From the NCBI GenBank assembly GCA_019055375.1, contig JAHQIW010004469.1:62001-126000 (forward strand): DNA of 64,000 nucleotides. The letters run 5' to 3'. The position numbers were made by a program, and so were the translations under genes. Origin of the DNA: Parelaphostrongylus tenuis. Lineage: Eukaryota; Nematoda; Chromadorea; Rhabditida; Metastrongylidae. The notes below the pieces were generated by a model that saw nothing but the letters and a program-made list of their open reading frames with translations, searched no databases and was not told the origin of the DNA. Shown one piece after another: positions 24,157-34,469 of this stretch (its first letter is position 1; each line of letters begins with the position of its first letter).

Positions 24157-25307
24157 GTGGTATATTTATCAGAACAATTGTTTGTTTTTTTATAGTCGAT
24201 TTGATCGAGTGACTAGCGCAGCGGATAGGGATTTGCGCTATCACGAAACAATGTTTAGTCAACTATCCTAGCGCTCTCCCACAAGTCCACATCGTTCAGT
24301 CGACATCTACTCCACCTGGACTGTGCAGACGAAAAATAGGAAATCTTCATACAGTAGCTGAAGCAAAACGTGAAATGTTCGAAAACTTTTGTAAAGGGCA
24401 ATTGCACAGAATCGAATTGAGTACAAGTAGTGTTAGGATCCACACACTACATATGATGATGTATCATATGAAAAAAAAACCGGCTTTCTTGTTTACCTCA
24501 AGATTTTCTATTTTTAACGCTTCAATCCCAAGTGGCACACAGATATGCCATAGTTTGCGACGTCGCACGCCGCGCCCGCTGGGAATTTGTATTTTCGCGC
24601 TGCAATGGAAATATGCGAATTTATCTAGTAAAATGCCGCTCTGAGAGGACATTGTCATCATGAAGTGACGGAATACCACATGGGATACTTCTATAAAGGC
24701 TTTTTTAAATTAAAGAAAGCCTGTTTTTCCCGAATTTATATTAGATACCGATTATTATTCTAGGCTTGGCTTGCAAAAGGACTTTTTATGCTACGTTTTG
24801 CTGACAAAAAAGGATAACGTCTTGGGTGTTCCAGTCAAAATAACGCCCCGTAAAGTCTAGATTTCATTGGAAATTACTTTATTGTCATTGTAAAGCGCTG
24901 CGTTCGCCGCCCTATTCCGCCGCCTGCCGCATGAAACGTGAAACTGAAGGGGTTAAACATGAAGTTTTATTATGCTTGCTCTACTTCTATGTACTTTATT
25001 TGTGCCATTACTCCGGGTCAATATCGTAATTCCTTGTGTTGCCCTAGCAAGTGATAAAACAATATATCCTTTGCCGTTGTAAATGAACAGGATCCTGCGC
25101 TTCTTTTGTGTTTAGTTGTACTCAAGTGAATTACTTCCGGCGATTCTGTTACTTCTTCAACGATGTTATAGAATTTTCGCATATGAAGGCACATTTTAAC
25201 GATATTGATTAATGTTGCTAACACCACATAGTGCTTTTATACAGGAGTAAATTTTTCTTCATTACTGTACTTCTGTGTGCTCAAATCTTTCTTTTTCTTT
25301 ACTACAG
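24157..25307. other. intron between cluster 1 exons c and d
   Basis: AT-rich interval with GC-rich patches near 24555-24600 and 24895-24945. A short tRNA-like head (gtgactagcgcagcggatag) at 24209-24230 suggests a SINE remnant. No further exon was seen. Confidence 0.5.
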
Positions 25308-25400
25308 AATCGTCTGGATTGCATTATTGGATACGCATTTGTGTACGCTTTAGCACCAGTTGCTCGCATGTGTCCGTATTGGCAGGACGACGATAGCAAC
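25308..25400 (+). CDS. gcy-28: receptor guanylate cyclase ectodomain, cluster 1 exon d
   Basis: A 93-nt, 31-codon exon, phase 0 at both ends, between acceptor tactacag and donor gtacgt. It encodes NRLDCIIGYAFVYALAPVAR followed by MCPYWQDDDSN. The C..GYA..YALAPVAR...W pattern matches the segment of natriuretic-peptide-receptor ectodomains around the C...YAAAPVAR..W motif, which is the strongest reason for preferring a gcy-28/NPR-type receptor over other nematode gcy genes. Two cysteines, 17 residues apart, are present here and absent at this spot in cluster 2. Confidence 0.85.
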
Positions 25401-25646
25401 GTACGTACTTTTGGATGAGTTTTCCAAAACCGTAGCGAGTATTGATAATTTACTATCAAGACGAAGTTGCGTTAGGCGATTTTATGAGACCAAATTCTAC
25501 ATGATGGTGGGAATTTAGTATTAACTGTCTCCACTGGCCCATAGAAAGGCTATTCTTTTGTGAAAATTAACGTATATCATTATCTTTTTGTTTTTGAGAT
25601 TATTACTCGTAAATATATCCACATTCACTTATTGAATTTTCTTCAG

Positions 25647-25739
25647 GGTATTCCAGTTATCACACCAATAGGTCTGACGATGAATCTTGATAACAAAATG
25701 GAATATCAGACGTTAACAAGGATCAGTGGTCCGTACAAG
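25647..25739 (+). CDS. gcy-28: receptor guanylate cyclase ectodomain, cluster 1 exon e
   Basis: A 93-nt, 31-codon exon, phase 0 at both ends, between acceptor ttcttcag and donor gttggt. It encodes GIPVITPIGLTMNLDNKMEY and QTLTRISGPYK. The IPVIT(P/T)...LTR.SGPY pattern is typical of ANF-receptor domains just before the second large helix; cluster 2 has GVPVLTTAGM...YPFLTRMQGSY. This is the last exon of the cluster I could find. The rest of the ectodomain and all membrane and cytoplasmic domains are missing from the next 27 kb as far as I can see. Confidence 0.82.
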
Positions 25740-26215
25740 GTTGGTAATTGGATGAATAAGACGTTATTTCTGATGAGATGCTGTTTTTAATCTTAATCTC
25801 AATAAACAATTCTATTCTTAATCGTCAGTGTCATAAAATGTTCTAAAAGTATGGTGACATCGGAAATTGCATACAAGAAGTTTCTTTTCTTGCATCTTGA
25901 AAAGTCGATGAAAAATTATCGGTCGTGTACTTCTTATTTTATTGCTGATATCAGAGCTGATCTCCTTTTAGTCAGAGTGCCGTTATCAAGCGCAGCCTCC
26001 TCCATGATTTTAATATGCAATTCTTACAGTACTAGTCATTTGTTGCGTTGGTGCAGTGTGAACTATTGTAAAAGCATCATAAGGAGTAACAAGAACGCTT
26101 TTCTTTTATGTGTATAATTTGTCTACATTTAAAGCATTAGCAGGTTTTACTGGCATGCTCGATAGAATCGTGGTTTTTATCTTATTTTCCTTTTTCCGCA
26201 CAGTTTTTCGATATC

Positions 26216-26560
26216 GCAGTACTTGAGCGTTAACCCTTTCAGGACCACATGCAGCACTCATGGTACACGCACATTTTCATAGTTTTCTCGTCGAACATAG
26301 ACTTTTTCTTAGACTTTTAATAGTCTTTCGATAGCTGAAAAAATTGCGGTTCAAAAAGTGTGTTTGATTCCAAAAAACGCTTTTAGACTGAGCTGTAGCA
26401 ACGAGGAAAAAATCACGTTTTCTCCGAAGTGTATAGCGTATTTTGCATTCTTGTTTGTTTAGCTTTTCTATCAAACAAGGTTTTTTCACTGAAGTTTTGT
26501 AGTCATCCAATAGCTTGAGAAGTGGTATTTTATGTATAAACGTAATTTGCAGATTGAATC
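26216..26560 (+). repeat. degenerate ~150-bp repeat units, left group
   Basis: Contains two units of the family described at 29700-31240. Each has a cttttaatagtctttcgatagct-like block followed by gtgtttgattcc / gagctgtagcaacgagg and a poly-T-rich link. The start aaccctttcaggaccacatgcagc resembles aacccctagggacaacgtgtacc at 29718. Confidence 0.45.
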
Positions 26561-27039
26561 CTAAATCTAGGTCTTTGGTGGGCTGTAATAATGGCGATCA
26601 GATTTATTTTTTGCCTTCGGAGCGACTTACTTGATTCCCTATCGTTTATGCTTAGCTTTACATTAGAGTTTTCGTAGTTATTCGAGAGCTCAAAAGAAAA
26701 ATTTCTTAGAATTGATTTGGTTTTTTTTTAACTGATGTGTTAATGCGCTATGCAAGGGAATTAATGTCACGTCTCACACTCTAAGTGATTAACCCGTCAC
26801 TTGAGCTTCGCATTGGGTATATTGCTACTTTTATAGTAAAAATCATACGCTGGAGACAGTTTATGATCAGAAAGACTGTCAGTAAAAGCTTTCTATGGAA
26901 GTCTTTTTTAGTGAAGAACGTAACGTCTATGTGTCCTAGAAATGCCTAATTATAAATGCGAGATCCACGTCAGTGAGAAAACAGCACAACTCCATTATTT
27001 TTTGACGATATGTAAAGCCTGCAAGAGCTCATTATCAGA

Positions 27040-27360
27040 ACGCATGACATGTTGGCTCAAATAATAATGAAGTAATCTATTGAAATTTGAGCGTGGTTTT
27101 AGTGAAACACTCGAAATAAAGGTATAATTTGATAAAAATACCAGCCAAAGAGAAATCGAGTGTACAACCATGTAATTTCGGTGACAGTTTCACTTGACTT
27201 ACAGTGTGAATCGTTCGTCTCGAAAACCTGTCTAAGAAGAGTGAGGCTCGTGAGAGGATTGGCTAAAAATATTGAAAGACGGCGGGTTCTGCCCGACTGG
27301 GCTGTGCAAGAGCCCTTACCAAACTACATGACATGTTGGCTCAAATAATAATGTGTGTAA
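27040..27360 (+). repeat. tggctcaaataa-family repeat, two adjacent copies
   Basis: A tail-only copy (27045-27130: gacatgttggctcaaataataatg, then attgaaatttgagcgtgg and aaacactcgaaataaagg) is followed by a second copy (about 27200-27355) with gaaagacggcgggttctgcc, gggctgtgcaagagccctta and the same tggctcaaataataatg end. Both match 43130-43365. Confidence 0.6.
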
Positions 27361-29419
27361 AATAAAATTTAAATGACTTTTTCCTCAATGTATGATCTTT
27401 CTAAGAAAGTTATGTGATGTGACTTCTAGTACGCAATCTCGAAACTGGGTTCGAATTTAGAAAGCTCCTCATATATTGTAAGAGCGAAATAAGATTAAGT
27501 TTTGCTACCACAGTGCGAATGTCTATAGGACGATGAAGCAGTCTTTCCTACAGTTATGTCAAACTTGAAATTTTTTCTGAAATGGAGAAAACTTTTCTAA
27601 ACAAAGAACGAAAATCGCGTCTTTTTTCAGGGGCAATTAAAATTGCCGCGTGCAGCGCCACCAGGAGGGGCGCGATTTGCGATATCTATCTGAAAATTTT
27701 ACTTCTATCTAGGAAATGCTCAATCTTATTCTGTTATTCTGATGCAATACGATTACGTGACATGCTCATACGCTTCTGATGCATATGTGTCTCTTTTGTG
27801 AAAAAAAACCCATAGCGTGAATTTTACGTTTTGCTCTTGCAGACCCTATGAAAATTTTTGCAATGAAAAATCAGCCATAAAATAACATGATCTATGCTAT
27901 CAAATCGTCACTAAACTTTGAGTTAACAATATTCACAGAGCCCACGAGAGAGAACAAAGAAAATCAAGTTTGAGACATGATTTCTTTTCGCTGTTGCAGG
28001 GCACTAAATTTTTTCAAAATCCACATAAAGTGTCGCAATTAGCGAAATTCAATCCGTCGATCTGCTACTAGAGGTCTAGGGAAACAGCCTCTCCACTGAA
28101 AAAAGCTTAGTCCCACATGAGCTTTTTCGTTTTGTTGACAATGACAAACTGGCATTGCATGCATTGTGGAGCACCTTTTTCACTAACTATTCATTGTTTT
28201 TCGATTTTTAGTTACTATAATAACTTTCAAGCATTGTATATAGTAAAATATATCAGAACTGATGGATCTATAGCATTATCTCGCTTATACAAGTCATTAC
28301 AATTAACAGAATGCCAACATCACTGTGACTGCGTAGTAAAAGAGAGCTTCTTATTCGAACATAGACGTTATATTTGCACCCAAAGCATAAGAATGTGTAC
28401 AGAAAATCGTAAACTATCGAAATGTTGCAAGAAACCTTCGATTTACTGAAAAAACAGTAGGAAACTCTTGATCAAATAAAAAAATTGCGCATAGACTGCG
28501 ATTTGCAGTGCGTGACGATCATAGCTGATGGTCCCGAAAGGGGTATTGGGCTCGAGAGTCTCGAATAAAACTCTCTCTATCTATACTCGTGTTTATTTTA
28601 GTTCTCCAATCAAGATAAATGGTTGAAAATTTCAATGCCAAAATGGCAATTTCCTGCATTTTTACACATTCAGTGACATCGCTCATTCTACTGTTGCAAT
28701 AAAATTTGCCACATCGCTCCACTGCTTAGAATCCGAGCTTCGAAAAAATAGAAAACTAAATAATTCATGATCTTCAAAAGCTCGGAAATCAGATAACTAG
28801 GATAAACAAGCTTATATCTTACAAGCAAGGATTCGCAAATTCTAATCATCTCTAGACACCACATAGAGTGCAGCAAGACTTAAAAAATATTTATTCAAAT
28901 CTATGAGATCTAATATACGTATGCATTCATATCAATGCACCGTTCTATCGATGTGTAGATTTATGGTAGAACACGCTGCTACCAAACGTTTTGTTAGAAT
29001 GCTCTACAGTTTTGACTTTGAAATTCATAGTTCTGCCTGTGAATAAATTGCTACAGATTTTTGCTATGAAACAGGTGAATGAAAGGAAGATGCTGCGGCC
29101 TCCAACTGTTCACCAGTGAATTGCGCCTCATTGCTTTCGGCCATACGCCCGTGTAGATTTGTAGTAAAAAGAAATGTTGGAGCTGAATTTTGCAGAGCTT
29201 TCCATTTTGTGTGGAAGATTTGAGATAAATTTACGTTGTATCATTGAATAGTTGAAACAAACTGATGCTGAAAAAAGTATGTTTGAAGAGAGTTATCATA
29301 CCATGGCTTAAGCGGCAGGAACAAAAGTATTTCACTTTTACTTGGCTCTCAAATTTTGGATTGCGGATCAGCAAATAAAAAAAATGCATTTGCAAAATAC
29401 TACTCTTATTCTATGAGGC

Positions 29420-29480
29420 TCAACTATATAAAGATTTCTCATAAGTTTAGATGTTAGAGCAATAAAAACCAAATTTATTA
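29420..29480 (+). repeat. mariner-type terminal repeat remnant
   Basis: A gatttctcataagtttagatgttagagcaataaaa run resembles the left end of the 3866-4438 element (cgttccaaaagttttggcactagagcaataaac). No transposase follows. Confidence 0.4.
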
Positions 29481-29699
29481 ACCAAAGATATAATCTGCTA
29501 TATTTCTTGCACTTTGTAAGTCCCATAACAGTCCTCATAAAAGTATCAAGATATGTCATCAGATTATATCGTTTTTGAGCCAGGTCCCGACATAGCCAAA
29601 TGAAATGGACTATTACATAACCAAAAATAATTAAACTTGCTTAGCAACACCATTCAACTGCGCATTTTCTAGCGAACATCGTAGCATTTTGGCATGCAG

Positions 29700-31240
29700 C
29701 TCGCTTAAACTTGCTTTAACCCCTAGGGACAACGTGTACCAGCTGAGGTACACGATTGTTTCAAGGTCTTTCTTGCTCCATGAGCGCTTTTTCTTAGATA
29801 TTTGATAATCATTCGAAAGCTTAAATCCTGCGATCTCGATGACCTGTTCTGTTTCAAAAAAGAACTCTTTATTACGTTGCAGCAGCGAAAATAAAGTTAT
29901 GTTTTGCACTCAGTTTTCTTCATTTGCTTGGCTGGAGCTCAGTATGGTTCTTCACTGAAGTTTCCTTAGCTGCTAGGTAGCCCTAATCTTGAGCCTTTTG
30001 ATAATGCAAGTGTTTTTTGAAAGGTTATCATAGAGCGATGTAAGAGCGAAAAGAAGATCATATTTCACGCTTGAAATGCTGTACCACCTCTTTTACGTCT
30101 TTGGTTTATTGGTAATATAGGTGTAATTCATAAGTCAGAGAATCTCATCGTTACATGAAGAATGAAATGTCACGAATGAACCTTCTACAAAGATTTTTTG
30201 ATATGAAGAATGATTACTTTTCTTGATACCCTTCATTTTTCAGCGGTAATCCACGTCCTTGCAAAAAAAATAAACAAACTCTCAACCCCTATAATACATT
30301 TATATAGCCTATCTTGCGAGAGCGTAGCTTGAAACACCTCTTCCACAACTAAACATTTCCAATAGAGGTTTATGAGGAGGTAATTCTAATATAAAGCTCG
30401 AGTTGGTGTAGGAGGAGCGCGTTTTCATCATTCCGTATGATACGATACTTCCTCTATCAGCACAGATATTCAAAAAAAAAAGTATTTGTCTCTTTCCAGG
30501 CTTTTGATAGTTGTTCGCTAGCTTAAATCTTAGAAATTTATTGAAAGGTCTCTATATCATGTTGTAACAGTGAAAAGAAAATATTATTCAACACTCAAGC
30601 TTCTTTCGATAAGCACAGCTTTTCCTCAAAAAGTTTAGCAATACTTCGATAGCACAAATCTCGGCAAATTAAACAGTGTTCTTGGTTTTCCGAAAAATCC
30701 CTTTATTGCGCTGCAACTGCGAAATTGATATTGCAATTCATATGCGGCGTATATGCCTTCCTTAGGTATGTTCATGTATATTACAATATTGGCATCAAGG
30801 CGTCGCCGTTCAATCACCCATCGATAGCTAAAATCTCAAGAATTTTATTGGTGTGCTTATCTTTGAAAAGAGTCTCTTTGTGAGCTGTAGCAACAAGAAT
30901 AAGACTATGCTGCACATCTGACTATTTTTCTTTATACACGGCTTTTCTCTCAGGCTTTTATACCCATTCGATAGTACACATTTTGAAAATTTCAAGAATA
31001 TACTTAGTTTGTGAGAAACATTACTTAGGGCTCGTTACAGCTGAAAGAATATTGAGTTTTACATTCGGCGCGCACCGCACGCCACATATAAAATGCGCTA
31101 CGCGATCGGCACGGCGCCGAGTGTGAAACTCAATAATCTTTTAGCTGTAACATCGCACTAAAACGTCCTTCTCAAAAAACGAGCTTGTTATTGAGATTGC
31201 TGAGATTTGTGCTATCGAATGGTTATAGAAAGTTTGGATG
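29700..31240. repeat. degenerate tandem array of ~150-bp units with an inversion
   Basis: At least five imperfect units follow one another. Each has a block like gcttttgataatcattcgatagctTAAATct, then an aatttattgaa block, a gtgttcttggttt block, an aaagactctttattgcg(c)tgcaacagcg block and a ttgcact end. From about 31033 to 31149 the orientation flips: 31033-31072 and 31112-31149 are inverted copies (ctgaaagaatattgagtttt against its complement) around a GC-rich 40-bp centre, and the block at 31190-31225 is the reverse complement of the unit at 30970-31000. Non-coding; the origin is unknown. Confidence 0.55.
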
Positions 31241-31965
31241 AAAACCTCTGTCCAGCGAAAGATGCTTGAGTGTGAAGGAAGACTTGGTACTTATATGTTA
31301 GGTGGCGACAAATTCTTTAAGCCAATCTCATTTGCGCGACAGGAACTTTTCATAGGAATGTTTGTAATCATTCAAAAGCTCAAATCTCTTGCTACAGTTT
31401 TGTCGCCCTCCAACATAGAAGTACCGAAAATTCTACTTCACCTTTACAGCATAATATAAAAACCATTTGAAAAATAAAAAACACCTTCAGGTATTCAGGC
31501 TGTCGTATCATTGCCAAGACCTCAAAAGCAATAAAAATACTTTTATTGAGTTTGGGTGTAGATAGAGAAAAAGTACTGAGAACATTTGTGTGGAGACACA
31601 TATTTCTGGCAAATAGTTTGCATAATGTCGATATTCTAAGCCTCATATTCAGACGCTGTTGTCCTTTCCCGCTCAGAATTCTTCCACTATCCATAAGTCT
31701 CAATCTGTTCTCACGTGCATCAGCTCTGAATAGTTGGAAATAAACAAATAAGTGATATAAACTTAATTACAGTGAGAGTTTTCGATGAGCAGGTATCGAA
31801 TACAGCCTGCATAATAATTTTTGATAAATTACTAGCTGTTCTCTGATTTTTATTTACTATAATGACTCTTGGGTCTTGTATAAAACTAAGGGGGAGCAGA
31901 GCTATAGATTTTCTTATGATCCCTTTTGTACAATGAGAGAACGGTCTGGAGAGTCAGTCACACTC

Positions 31966-32226
31966 AGGCCGTCCACAAGAAGCTCTATTAATCTTGCGAG
32001 CCGCTTCTCTAGCTTTTTCTCCTATAAGCCATTCGTGCATCAGTAGCAAACAAATTTGTTCCTAAGACAGCTCTATCTTGAAGCAAGTACAAGCAAGTTG
32101 TGTAGCAAATATTTACAAGGAAATGAGGAGTTGAACATTATGAGACTTATGCAACATGAATTTTTTTTCGTTGATAAATTTGCTGTTTATTGCTCTAGTG
32201 CTGAAACTTTGGAACGATTTAATAGC
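31966..32226 (-). pseudogene. mariner transposase N-terminal fragment with one terminal repeat
   Basis: On the - strand, starting from the terminal repeat at 32185-32226 (its + strand form is ttgctctagtgctgaaactttggaacg), the sequence leads into a transposase-like N-terminus reading LLLMHEWLIGEKAREAARKI then NRASCGRPE, which matches the first helix-turn-helix of mariner transposases (pattern LLYEF..G..A.EAARNI). It ends at about residue 45; the rest of the gene is missing. It is related to the right half of the 3866-4438 foldback element. Confidence 0.6.
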
Positions 32227-32339
32227 GAATTATCGAATTGATTAAATCGAAATCATTAATGTGATTAGCAGAAATGTGTTCAAGCTGTTGGCGCATACTT
32301 GAACAGTGTTTTTTATTATTTTGATTACTTCTGGTTAAT

Positions 32340-32400
32340 AAAATTCATGTTTATTGCTATAGTGCCAAGCTTATGAGGAGACCTAATAGAAGATTGAGTA
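32340..32400 (-). repeat. mariner-type terminal repeat remnant
   Basis: The run tttattgctatagtgccaag then gaggagacctaata at 32352-32390 is another right-hand mariner end in the same orientation as 32185-32226. It is a solo end without transposase. Confidence 0.45.
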
Positions 32401-33227
32401 ATTCTGCAATAGAGCGTCTTTCCATATACTCTTTTACTTCGCTACCCCACCAAACGAGGCAAACGGTCCGTATTGCCGCTGGTTAATGATATTGGCCATT
32501 GGAAAGAACGTTACTTGTTCGATCTCCCACATTTCCACCTCGATGCTTCACAGCAGATTTCTTTGGTTTATATTGGTATCGATTACTATTGAAGGTTCCT
32601 CCATAAACTCGACCATTACCGCAGGAGAAACATTCAATTCTATATGGTTCGCGAATTTTGATGCGAAACCCAGATCCGTGGCCAACAACGCGCATCCAAC
32701 TTTTTTCTCGCCTTGATCTCGACAGCATTGTAAAAGTCGAATTCAGGGCATATTTTTTACCGTGTACAACTGTTTAGAAGAACTCAAATGAATGTGGATG
32801 CAGTCACTTTTGCGGAACATGTGCGTTTGTTCCGTTGTTTTTCCATGGATCTACGTATCGTATCAAAAAGTAGTGATTTGAGATAACTGAGCATTTTTTC
32901 CCTATAATCACGTATATGGTAGAATCTTGGATAACAATCGATACCAAAAGTAACAAGAAGAACTGCAGTGGAGCGTCGTGAAAAAGGCACGAGCCAGCGG
33001 CCTTTTTCCTGATGACCGTCATAACTGACCAATCGACACTGTGTACTGCTCGTAGCCGCACGCCATGGTGGGGCGGTATTACTGTCAGGACCTGTCGTAC
33101 CCAAAGTGGTAATTTTGACAAGTTCATGGGAAAATTGGTTCACAGTGTATTTCTTCCTCAAAATGTGATAAAACCTAACGAGGCTCTCAGGATTTTGATA
33201 AAAGAGTATGTTGCATGTCAAGGAGGA

Positions 33228-33490
33228 TAGGAAGCGCAGTGGTTAGAGATGATTTGTAATACAAACGGGCTGTTGGTTAAATCCTCTGTCCGTGACCAAA
33301 CAGGTCGCCGATAACTCTGGGATTGGTTAAATGGGTACAAAGTTGTTTGAACGGATAAAAACAATGGCTTGACAGATTAACAGGCCCTATATCACGTAGA
33401 CTAATTGTGCATTCAGTTATTCACTTGATGAGGTCGAATCCGTGTTCATCTCTGCCTTCATCAATATCAACGCCGATAGTTTTATCCTTT
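33228..33490 (+). mobile_element. SINE, family 1 (diverged copy)
   Basis: Has the head aagcgcagtggttagag, a B-box-like gttggttaaatcc, body blocks acaggtcgccgataactctgg, gggtacaaagttgtttgaacggataaaaac, gtgcattcag, and the 3' end caacgccgatagtttt, in family-1 order. Strongly diverged. Confidence 0.6.
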
Positions 33491-33924
33491 GCACCTCCCA
33501 TATGTCACTCATCACAAGTACTTGCGTCAATCGTCAAGGAAGGCAAATAGACACCTAAAGTCCTCAGCGAGTGCTAAAGCCATCCACTCCCTTCAGCTTC
33601 TTCAAAAGAAACGATCAATTGTAACTGCTTTTAAGGGCAAGTCTGGAATGGTTTTTATTCTTAAGTGTGAGTTATCTGATAAGAATGTTAACTTATTCTT
33701 GGATTGGTTATATTCGCGGAGGTGAGATCCGACCAGTAGTTCGTCACCTAAGAAGACTTTTCCGACAACGAAGGACTGATACTGTGTTAATGAGGGGATG
33801 TAAGACAATCGGGGATAAATTCATGTAAATAAATGGTTGTACCAGCCCCTTTGTAGAATATAGTGAAGAGGTCAAAGAACATTGAGCTCTCCGCCCACTT
33901 TTCCATCAAACGGTTATCCCTACC

Positions 33925-34396
33925 TTAACGTATACATCAGAGGCCTTGTCACTATGTAAGCAGGATGATAGATCACTTGGCGTTGTTGAACGCGCAGTCG
34001 AAAGATTGATGTTAGAATTGTGTCTCATCTCTCAAATGAATGAAAGCATCCACAGTTCTAACCTACATCAACGATCAAAAATCATAAACACAGTTCCACA
34101 TGCCAGACTATCGAAGGTAAGGTGGATTGGACAAGTAATGCGTTCCAACGACAACCGATAGTCAAGAGCCGTTACCGACTGAATTCTGCGGGATGTTAAG
34201 CACACTACAGGAAGACTGCCGATCCAATGGCTCAATTTTTTCATGAAAAAACTGGAGGAAAGATATGATGCAACGATTTACTAGAAGGAAGAAGACCCAC
34301 TTAGCTACTCCTTCACTCGAAAAGATTATATGGAAATCTCACTGCTGCCCGTCCGAGTCACACGACGATTAACGGGACGGCGAATGATACAGGTGA
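33925..34396 (+). mobile_element. RTE-type non-LTR retrotransposon, 3'-end fragment
   Basis: The + strand encodes a degraded copy of the C-terminal region found on the - strand at 34470-34870. It has SLCKQDDRSLGVVERAVERL, ISQMNESIHSSNLHQRSKI and LSKVRWIGQVMRSNDNR, then stops, and continues out of frame with weaker matches. The 3' end has the same terminal sequence (gacgattaacgggacggcg and acaggtgat) as the larger copy. It is 5'-truncated, as is usual for these elements, and abuts the larger copy tail-to-tail at 34396/34397. Confidence 0.85.
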
Positions 34397-34469
34397 TCAC
34401 CTGTATCACCTGTCGTCCCGTTGATCGTCGAGTGACTCGAGCGGGTACCAGCAACTCTTCCATTTTTCC

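Larger units (their letters stand above)
25740..33924. other. repeat-rich stretch with no supported gene
   Basis: No convincing exon was found after the receptor exon ending at 25739. An open frame at 28117-28449 (+, 110 codons, Cys-rich end) lies in DNA that partly repeats at 31850-31920, so I treat it as chance. A - strand frame at 32784-33221 (145 codons) and one at 32483-32728 (81 codons) are open but have no domain I recognise; both could be pieces of a degraded transposon. Named repeats within this stretch are listed separately. Confidence 0.4.

Noticed and set aside
28117..28449. 110-codon Cys-rich plus-strand open frame as a small secreted protein
   Set aside because: No signal peptide, and part of the DNA is repeated at about 31850-31920 without keeping the frame.
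32784..33221. 145-codon minus-strand open frame
   Set aside because: A second frame on the same strand is open over the same DNA, and neither shows a family motif; possible transposon debris only.
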